A stretch of DNA of 64,000 nucleotides from Phycisphaerae bacterium (lineage in GTDB: Bacteria > Planctomycetota > Phycisphaerae > UBA1845 > Fen-1342). How positions within the stretch are numbered: position 1 is the first letter of the stretch; each line of letters opens with the position of its first letter. A model generated the notes under the pieces. That model was not told the origin of the DNA. It saw only the letters and a program-made list of their open reading frames with translations, and made no database searches. The position numbers and the translations under genes were made by a program. Location of the stretch: the NCBI GenBank assembly GCA_028279405.1, contig JANQNU010000007.1, positions 1 to 64,000 on the forward strand, read 5' to 3'. Shown here piece by piece: positions 58,378 through 64,000 of the stretch.

Positions 58378-59001
58378 ATGCAATTTGCTCGACAAAGCCA
58401 AACGCTGCGCCGTCGGGGCGGGGTCGCCGCCGGGTTGCTGGCGTTTGTTGGCGCCCTGTTTCTCGTCGCGATTGTCCTCGGCGGCTGCGCCGTCTCCGGT
58501 TACAACTCCGCGATGAGCTACGATGAAGACGTCAAAGCGGCCTGGGCACAGGTCGAAAACCAGCTCCAGCGACGATTCGACCTGATCCCGAACCTCGTCG
58601 AGACCGTCAAAGGCTATGCGGACCACGAGTCGAAGGTGTTTACCGAGATCGCGAACGCCCGCAAGGCGTATTTCTCAGCCGGTTCCACTGCTGGCAAGGT
58701 GCAGGCGGCCGCGGGCTTCGAACGTGCTCTCTCGCGCTTGCTGGTCTTTTCTGAGAACTACCCGCAGCTACGCGCCCAAGAGAGTTTCCTGGGCCTCCAG
58801 GATGAACTGGCCGGCACGGAGAACCGCATCGCGACCGAGCGCAAGCGGTACAACGACTCGGTCAAGAAGTTGAACGCATTCGTCCGCAAGTTCCCGGGCA
58901 GCATCTACGCGTCTTGGGCCGGGGTCGAACGCGCCGAGTTCTTCGAAGTCACCGACGAAGCCGCTAAGGAAGCGCCGAAGGTCAAGTTCGGCCAGGGATA
59001 G
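58378..59001 (+). CDS. lemA: LemA-family protein
   Basis: 207 residues from the ATG behind CAGGAGG. A single membrane segment (about 17-35, ending LGGCAVSGY, possibly lipid-anchored) is followed by a long alpha-helical domain: WAQVENQLQRRFDLIPNLVE, GYADHESKVFTEIANARKAY and 'RYNDSVKKLNAFVRKFPGSI' are the LemA family core. Companion of the TPM-domain gene 80 bases upstream; this pairing is common. The exact role of LemA is not settled. Confidence 0.9.
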   Translation: MQFARQSQTLRRRGGVAAGLLAFVGALFLVAIVLGGCAVSGYNSAMSYDEDVKAAWAQVENQLQRRFDLIPNLVETVKGYADHESKVFTEIANARKAYFSAGSTAGKVQAAAGFERALSRLLVFSENYPQLRAQESFLGLQDELAGTENRIATERKRYNDSVKKLNAFVRKFPGSIYASWAGVERAEFFEVTDEAAKEAPKVKFGQG

Positions 59002-59054
59002 CAGACCCCCGAGCGACCTGGCTGGCGCCCGGGACGGGAAGCACCCTTGCACGA

Positions 59055-59078
59055 GTGCGTTCCGCGAACGGAACGCAC
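59055..59078. terminator. Perfect 10-bp hairpin with CGAA loop after lemA
   Basis: GTGCGTTCCG-cgaa-CGGAACGCAC. It lies 53 bases past the lemA stop in the convergent gap with the S74 lipoprotein gene. The GNRA-class-like tetraloop and full complementarity make it very stable. No T-run follows. Confidence 0.5.
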
Positions 59079-59110
59079 CCCTATCGTTTCGCGGTTCACT
59101 TGAAGCTCAG

Positions 59111-59135
59111 GTGCCCAGGTCAAACGCCTGGGCAC
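59111..59135. terminator. 9-bp hairpin in the lemA / S74 gap
   Basis: GTGCCCAGG-tcaaacg-CCTGGGCAC. It lies 32 bases after the previous hairpin and 26 bases before the end of the converging S74 gene. It may serve as the 3' stem of that gene. Confidence 0.45.
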
Positions 59136-59161
59136 CATGCTGCGCGGAAATGGGAGCCCCC

Positions 59162-60301
59162 TTACCGCGCTGCGACGGCGGGTTTGATCGCCGCCTCCAG
59201 TTGAGCCAAGCGGCGCTCGAGCGTCGCAATGTGCTCCGCTTGCCGCTGGCCGAGTGCGGTTAACGCATCGATCTGCGCGTCGCGGTTGCGGAGTTTGGCA
59301 TTCAGCTCCTGCACCGCGGCGGCGGCGTAGATCGTCAGCGGATAGGTATCGACCTGCAGGATCTCTTCGCCGTTTTCGAGCTTTTCGCCGCTACCTTTCA
59401 CGTGCTCGGGAAACACCTCGCGGAACTCCTGAGCGATCACATTCACATACTCGCGGTCGTTGATATCCGGGTTGCGGGCGCGGTGTGCGTCGGTGTAGCG
59501 GAAACGCACCAGCCGGACCTTGTCGAGCTTGCTCAGCGCATCGTCAATCGTCGTGACGTCGGTCTTGATCCGCGCGTCGGAGTTGGCCAACCAGTTGCCG
59601 GCGGTTGTCTTGGATGCAGTCCCCTGCACCTCGAGATCGTTGCTGGTCGGAGCGCGCCGCACGCCGACCGCGGCATTGAGCGTACGAATCGCGGTGAACG
59701 AAATCCGGGCGATGCTCGAGGATCCGCCGCTCTCGCTGAATCCGATGGCGATCTCGGTGTCGGTCGGGAAGACGCCCAGGCTGGTGTTTTCGCCTTGTAA
59801 ACGCAGGCCGCCCATGACGTGCAGATCGGTGGTCGGGTTCATCGTGCCGATGCCGACCCGCCCCCCCATGAAGATCGCGTTGTCGCCGATCAGTTCGAAC
59901 GGCGAGGCGCCGATCGGGCCCTGGGAACCCTGCGGACCGACAGGCCCTTCGGGGCCTTGGGGACCATCCGCACCCTGCGGTCCGACTGCGCCAGGGTCGC
60001 CCTGCGGACCTGCATCGCCTTGCGGACCGATCGGTCCCTGGGCACCGGTGTCGCCTGTCGGGCCAGGGCTACCATCCTGGCCGTCCGATCCGGCGGGGCC
60101 CTGGGCGCGGCCGCTCGCCAGGAGGTCGTCCAACGCGCGCATCACCTGCTGCTCGACGTCGGCTTCGGTGAGCGATTGGCCGGTGTTATTGTCGGTCATG
60201 TTATCGGCTGTCGGACAGCCGCCGACGAGCAGGCCCAGCAGGCATGCTACGCCCAGTGAGGCGCGGATGGAGAGGTACATTCGGGGTCTGGCATCGGACA
60301 T
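59162..60301 (-). CDS. Collagen-like lipoprotein with C-terminal S74 autoprocessing chaperone domain
   Basis: 379 residues from the ATG behind AAGGAG. The signal peptide ends LLVGGC, so it is lipid-anchored. A short helical part (about 25-60) precedes a collagen-like Gly-X-Y segment (about 65-135, for example [13 protein letters not shown]) and a beta domain. Next comes a Peptidase_S74 chaperone: [20 protein letters not shown] has the SDxRxK cleavage motif with its nucleophile Ser, followed by [26 protein letters not shown] and a coiled-coil C-terminus. S74 domains fold trimeric tail fibres of phages and then cut themselves off. In a cellular lipoprotein this suggests a trimeric surface fibre of similar build. 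Confidence 0.88.
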   Translation of the reverse strand: MSDARPRMYLSIRASLGVACLLGLLVGGCPTADNMTDNNTGQSLTEADVEQQVMRALDDLLASGRAQGPAGSDGQDGSPGPTGDTGAQGPIGPQGDAGPQGDPGAVGPQGADGPQGPEGPVGPQGSQGPIGASPFELIGDNAIFMGGRVGIGTMNPTTDLHVMGGLRLQGENTSLGVFPTDTEIAIGFSESGGSSSIARISFTAIRTLNAAVGVRRAPTSNDLEVQGTASKTTAGNWLANSDARIKTDVTTIDDALSKLDKVRLVRFRYTDAHRARNPDINDREYVNVIAQEFREVFPEHVKGSGEKLENGEEILQVDTYPLTIYAAAAVQELNAKLRNRDAQIDALTALGQRQAEHIATLERRLAQLEAAIKPAVAAR

Positions 60302-60637
60302 GTCGGCTCCTTGCGCTGTGCGCTGCATCGCATCCTCGGCCCGTCGACGTCCGCGTCCGTACAACTGCTCGCTCCGTGAGGACCGGGCCCTCGAGGTCAA
60401 TTCGATATCCGTCGCGACATGCTGTCAGGATGGGTATACATCGGGCCGTCGCGGCGGCATTACGGTTCCCATGTAGCGAGATTGGCGCCGGAACGTCGCG
60501 GCCTTTCTTGGGGCGCGTCCGCGCAAGCCCGCCAGTGGGGAGCAGGCTCCCAGGACGATGCCCGTGTGTTGCCGCCGCCGGACCCGTCGCTCGCGCTCCG
60601 GGCTCGCATCGACCGGCCCCCTGCCCCGAGCTGCCCA
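60302..60637 (-). other. Gap between the GH13 enzyme gene and the S74 lipoprotein gene
   Basis: 336 bases between two genes on the minus strand, without a supported gene. It should contain the S74 gene promoter; the minus strand has TTGACC (near 60399) but no matching -10 at the right distance. The dispersed repeat copy at 60581-60609 lies just past the GH13 stop. Confidence 0.5.
60581..60609 (+). repeat. Dispersed repeat copy
   Basis: GACCCGTCGCTCGCGCTCCG then GGCTCGCAT matches the right arm of the element at 1876-1904 (minus strand) in 28 of 29 bases. In both places it lies just downstream of an exported-protein gene and in the opposite sense to it. The distance from the GH13 stop is 28 bases. 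Confidence 0.6.
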
Positions 60638-63034
60638 TTACCCGCCCGTGATCAGTGTCACGAAGCAGTTGATGTCGCCGACGGTGAGCTGGCCGTCGTC
60701 GCTACAGTCGCCGTTGAGCGCGTCGCAGTCCGGGAACGCGTCCGCGTAGCCGGCCGGATCGGTCAGTGCGAGTACGAAGGGGTTGATGTCGCCGACGCTG
60801 ACGGTGCCGTCGCAGTTCAGGTCGCCGGGGACGGCGTTCTGGTCGTCACAGGCGTCGACGAGGGTGTCGCCGTCGGCGTCGAGAAAGTCGTCGGGGGGTT
60901 CATTGTGACGGAGGACCAGCAGCCCCATGCGCGGGACGGTGATCTCGATGGATTGTGGCTGTCCGTCGAAGTTGCCGGCGGTGGTGTCGACGCTGCCGCA
61001 GTTGGTGAGGCCGTTGCCGCCGTAGCCTGCCGCCTGGCTGTTGAGCAGCTCGTACCAGCGACCGGCGGCTGGCGCACCGACCCGATAATTGGTGTAGTCG
61101 TTGTTGCTGAAGTTTGCGACGATCAGCAGCACGTTGCCGTCGAGGTCGAACCGTTGCCAGGCGATGACGTTGCCGCTTTCGTTCTGCTGGATGATCTGAT
61201 GGCCGGCGTTGGCGCGCAGCGCCCCGTTGGTGCGTCGGATTCGATACAGGTCGCTGTAGTAGTCGAAGACGTCGCTGTAGGTCTCTTTCTTTGACCAGTC
61301 GATGCGGTCGGCGCCGGCTGCGCTACCGCCGCCGAAATCGGTACTCTCGAGCCATTCGGAGCCTTGCAGCACCATCGGGATGCCGGGCGCCGTTGCCACG
61401 ATGCCCTGTCCGAGCATCGTTCGTCCGCGTGCAAACTCGCTGTCATGGGGGTCTGAGGGGTCGATCGTGACCACCATCCGTTGCCCGCCGGAACTGGGCC
61501 AGGCTTCGTCGTGAAGCTCGAGGTAATTGATGACGGACGTTCGGTTGAGGTAGGTCCCGGAGCCGTTGATGATGCCTGCGATCTTCCACATTTCGGGATC
61601 GCCGAACGCCGCATCGAAGATTTCCTGGCGTAGATCGTCGGTAAAGCGGTCGTGCCACTGCGCGTCAAACCCGGCGCCGCCGAGGTCGGTAGGCCGGGTG
61701 ATCCACGGGTCGTCGGGTAGTTGTTCGGCAGAGCTGAGCTTGTCGGCGTAGCGGTTGTCGAACAGGTCGTTCATCCGCTGCATGAGTCCCCAGCCGCTGC
61801 TCTGGATGTCCATGAATTCGGTGGCATCCATGCGGATGCCGTCGATGTGGTACTCCTCGAGCCACAGGACCAGGCTGTCGATGAAGTAGTCCCGTACGCC
61901 GGCCTGGTCGAAGTCCGCCTGAGCGCCCCAGGGAGTGTCGATCGCCGGGCTGTCGAAATAGAGCTGACTGCCGTCGTAGTTCCACATGAAGTTGTCGGTC
62001 GGCGAGAAGTGGTTCCAGACGATGTCGACGATCACCGCGATTCCGTTCTGATGCAGGACGTCGATCATGTGCTTGAGGTCGTCGGGGTCGCCGTACTTCC
62101 ACTCCGGCGCGAACATCGTGATCGGGTTGTAGCCCGCCGAGAAGTCGAAGGGAAACTCGTTGATTGGCGTCAGTTCGACCGCGTTAACTCCAAGCTCGAC
62201 AAAATGGTCGACGTGGGCGGCGACATCCGCGTACGTTGCGGGGATGGCGCCTGAAGCGACCGGGTCGTTGCGGCCGGCGAAAGTGCCGACGTGCATCTCG
62301 TAGATCACCAGTTCTTCGAAGGGCGGCGGCGTGAAGTCGGCGTCACCCCACGGGTACGCGAAGGGGTCGATGATGACCGAGTTCAGGTTGTCGATCGGAT
62401 TGACCTGTCGCGCGCGGGCGTCCGTGTTCCATTTGTTGTTGTTGAAGAAGAACTTGTATTCCTGGCCCGGAAGGGCATTCGCTGCGAAGCCGACAAAGTG
62501 CTCGCCGACCTTGAGCAGCGGGTCGGCCAGGCTCCAGTTGTTGAAGTCGCCGCGCACGTGACAGGTGCTGCGGCTCGGCGCCCAGACCTTGAAGACCGTG
62601 CCGCCGGTGGCCGGCGTCGCGCCGATCGGAGCGTGCACGAGCGTCGTATAGTCGATTGACCAAGCGTCCGCGGGCAGGTCCTCGGACATGCCGGCTGGAC
62701 TCAAGTAGTCGGTGTCGGTCCCGTCGGTCAGTTCGATCAGGTAGCTGAAGCTGGCCGCTGGTCCGGTCGCGGGGAGCTGCGCCTCCCAGATCGCGTAGGG
62801 CCCGCGGTCTGCGACGAAGGTCGCGTCGAAATACGCGATCACATCGCTCGTGACCCGGACGCGTGCCGCGGTGATGTCGAAGCGGAACGTCTGAAATCGG
62901 ACGGAGAACGTTTCGCCCGCCACCGGGCAGAGCGGTCGGCGATCGGCGTGTCCGATATGCGAAACGCCGGCCCATTCCACATTGTCGTCGGCACCCGCCA
63001 GCAGCAGACCGACCGTCAGCAATACGATCATCAT
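60638..63034 (-). CDS. Secreted GH13 alpha-glucan enzyme with CBM48 and dockerin-like repeats
   Basis: 798 residues behind GGGAG, with a signal peptide (about 1-15). An N-terminal beta domain is followed by a CBM48-like domain (about 145-225: TVFKVWAPSRSTCHVRGDFN). The GH13 barrel then has DIVWNH (region I), GIRMDATEF (nucleophile Asp), SAEQ (catalytic Glu) and LELHDE (transition-state Asp). 'PWITRPTDLGGAGFDAQWHD' is typical of branching-enzyme-like members. The C-terminal beta domain and a Ca2+-type repeat pair, NCDGTVSVGDINPFV and DDGQLTVGDINCFV, end the protein. It probably attacks or branches starch or glycogen outside the cell. The dockerin-like pair may attach it to the surface. Exact specificity is uncertain. 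Confidence 0.87.
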   Translation of the reverse strand: MMIVLLTVGLLLAGADDNVEWAGVSHIGHADRRPLCPVAGETFSVRFQTFRFDITAARVRVTSDVIAYFDATFVADRGPYAIWEAQLPATGPAASFSYLIELTDGTDTDYLSPAGMSEDLPADAWSIDYTTLVHAPIGATPATGGTVFKVWAPSRSTCHVRGDFNNWSLADPLLKVGEHFVGFAANALPGQEYKFFFNNNKWNTDARARQVNPIDNLNSVIIDPFAYPWGDADFTPPPFEELVIYEMHVGTFAGRNDPVASGAIPATYADVAAHVDHFVELGVNAVELTPINEFPFDFSAGYNPITMFAPEWKYGDPDDLKHMIDVLHQNGIAVIVDIVWNHFSPTDNFMWNYDGSQLYFDSPAIDTPWGAQADFDQAGVRDYFIDSLVLWLEEYHIDGIRMDATEFMDIQSSGWGLMQRMNDLFDNRYADKLSSAEQLPDDPWITRPTDLGGAGFDAQWHDRFTDDLRQEIFDAAFGDPEMWKIAGIINGSGTYLNRTSVINYLELHDEAWPSSGGQRMVVTIDPSDPHDSEFARGRTMLGQGIVATAPGIPMVLQGSEWLESTDFGGGSAAGADRIDWSKKETYSDVFDYYSDLYRIRRTNGALRANAGHQIIQQNESGNVIAWQRFDLDGNVLLIVANFSNNDYTNYRVGAPAAGRWYELLNSQAAGYGGNGLTNCGSVDTTAGNFDGQPQSIEITVPRMGLLVLRHNEPPDDFLDADGDTLVDACDDQNAVPGDLNCDGTVSVGDINPFVLALTDPAGYADAFPDCDALNGDCSDDGQLTVGDINCFVTLITGG

Positions 63035-63434
63035 TCGACTCCCGTTGCGCGCTCGCGCCGCGTCTGGAACCAGGTCGGCTGCGGTTCCACGTCACCGGAT
63101 GGCTCTAACCGGTGGTGCCTGTTGCGCTTTTGCGCTCTCAGTATCAGTGATGTCAGTTGACAGGTGCGGGCGAACGGGAGATTCCGGTCCGCGCCGAACC
63201 AGCTCGTTAACTCTATAGTATAGCAGCGTGTGACGCCGCTCCGATGGTCAAAGTCTCCAGGTGCTTTCAAACCGGGTGAAAAACACGGCATTCGGGCTGA
63301 TCGGAGGGCCGTCCCATGGACGTTGATGAAACGGTGCGGGTCGGCCGGGTCGGTTTGCGTGTTTGGATGAGGTAGGGTAGCCCGGTTCGCGGGGACCGGC
63401 CGGTTGGTCGTTCCGCAGGTCGTCAGGAGGTCGG
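63035..63434. other. Divergent region between the GH13 enzyme and ABC permease genes
   Basis: 400 bases. The AT-rich stretch near 63211-63222 reads TATACT on the minus strand and could be the -10 of the GH13 gene. On the plus strand a short frame (63316-63375, ATG GAC GTT to TAG, 19 residues) has a good GGAGG site; it may be a leader peptide or chance, and I do not list it as a gene. No other feature seen. Confidence 0.4.
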
Positions 63435-64000
63435 GTGAATCGCGGGCTGATCGCGAAGTTCCTTCGGGACTCACGCTGGTTGCGCTGGGGGGCGCTCTTC
63501 GGCATCGTTCTGTTCGAAGTGCTGTTTACCCGCATCATGCGCGAGATCGACAAGGAATATCTGGGCATGTTGCTGTCGAGCCCATTCTTCAGCCGACTGA
63601 TCAACATGCTCATCGGTTCGGAGATTGGTGGCGATCTGAACATCACCGTACTGCTGACGGTCGGGTTCGCACACCCGGTGCTATTCACGCTCACCTGGGC
63701 CGTGTTGCTCACTGACGGCACCCGCGTGCTGGTGGGTGAACTCGAGCGCGGGACGCTCGATCTGACCCTGGCGCTACCGGTTTCGCGCTGGGACGTGTTT
63801 CTGGCGGCAACGGTGTCGTGGCTTCCGTGGGGGATCCCGATGTCGCTGGCGCCACTGTTCGGCGCCTGGATCGGTGGCCAACTCTTCTATGAAGAGCCCA
63901 TCGCCTACGCGCGGCTGGCGCCGATGACGCTCAACCTGTTCGGGCTCTACGTTGCTGTCGGGGGGCTGACAATGCTCGTTGCGACTTTCCATGAGCGTAG
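63435..64000 (+). CDS. ABC-2-type transporter permease, partial (runs off the window)
   Basis: 188 residues are visible from a GTG behind GTCAGGAGG; the gene continues past the window edge. Hydrophobic segments near residues 15-35, 75-100, 120-145 and 160-180 are typical of ABC-2 membrane proteins. 'ERGTLDLTLALPVSRWDVFL' closely matches the ABC-2 motif before the third span ('E+..GTLELLLSTPVSR..il'). The ATPase partner probably lies downstream, outside the window. Substrate is unknown. Confidence 0.85.
   Translation, partial: MNRGLIAKFLRDSRWLRWGALFGIVLFEVLFTRIMREIDKEYLGMLLSSPFFSRLINMLIGSEIGGDLNITVLLTVGFAHPVLFTLTWAVLLTDGTRVLVGELERGTLDLTLALPVSRWDVFLAATVSWLPWGIPMSLAPLFGAWIGGQLFYEEPIAYARLAPMTLNLFGLYVAVGGLTMLVATFHER

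Noticed and set aside
63316-63375. Nineteen-residue frame with a good ribosome site before the ABC permease
   Set aside because: Too short to support and without conserved features; mentioned only in the intergenic entry.
1-64000. tRNA, rRNA, CRISPR arrays, insertion sequences, phage integrases
   Set aside because: I looked for TTCRANNCC-type arms, regular repeats with spacers and transposase motifs (DDE, HUH) and saw none that could be supported by eye.

Overview
The window is GC-rich bacterial chromosome and most resembles a planctomycete, possibly of the Phycisphaerae type. The evidence is a PEP-CTERM exported protein, surface proteins ending in paired dockerin-like 'GDIN..F' calcium repeats, a C-terminal Cys/hydrophobic/Arg sorting tail, VanZ and FemAB-like proteins of the kind linked to PEP-CTERM systems, PilZ proteins in tandem, and many zinc-ribbon/transmembrane proteins of unknown role. 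No phylogenetic search was possible, so this assignment is inference. I saw no tRNA, rRNA, CRISPR array, integrase or transposase.

Layout. 1-1752: 3' part of a large surface protein (beta-helix, Ig-like repeats, sorting tail). 2303-4565 (minus): three tandem PilZ (c-di-GMP receptor) genes. 4931-6798: FemAB-like gene, phosphodiesterase, PEGA lipoprotein. 6893-9274: three-module Cys-rich dockerin-type surface protein. 9516-15980 (minus): type VI secretion genes tssF-tssG-clpV followed by a beta-helix lipoprotein. 16228-23760: AI-2E-type exporter, FliN-like protein, radical SAM enzyme, MCE/MlaD protein, flavoprotein, triple-VanZ membrane protein. 23898-31228: truD and the replication block dnaA - likely origin region - dnaN - dciA (DUF721) - gyrB, without recF between dnaN and gyrB. 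31310-34641: small membrane protein, MgtC-family protein and two paralogous zinc-ribbon proteins. 34790-42345: pdxA and ribE (overlapping), MltA, a 1065-residue exported protein, and an amidase lipoprotein. 42372-45382: two small membrane proteins, then a PEP-CTERM gene followed by a BlaI-type repressor and a BlaR1/M56 protease. 45701-49326: metG, lipoprotein, mnmE. 49691-53222 (minus): Ser/Thr kinase, unusual phosphatase-like protein, REC/pseudo-Hpt regulator, truncated haemoglobin. 53326-57272: degenerate amidase-like protein, repeat protein, miaB, hypothetical. 57417-64000: TPM/LemA pair, collagen-like S74 autoprocessing lipoprotein, secreted GH13 enzyme with dockerin-like repeats, and the start of an ABC-2 permease.

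The points most worth following are these. (1) Three copies of the dyad GGCTAC-N4-GTAGCC, in helical phase, flank the start of the PEP-CTERM gene directly upstream of blaI-blaR1, suggesting a self-regulated PEP-CTERM stress operon. (2) A signalling module combines a kinase, a phosphatase-like protein in which a metal-binding motif is replaced by HELIHEE, a receiver with an Hpt-like domain lacking its histidine, and a globin. (3) The dnaA-dnaN gap lacks recognisable DnaA boxes but has strongly strand-biased TGAC(A/G) repeats and a long dyad. (4) There is a likely attenuator upstream of metG and a structured RNA with a terminator after mnmE.
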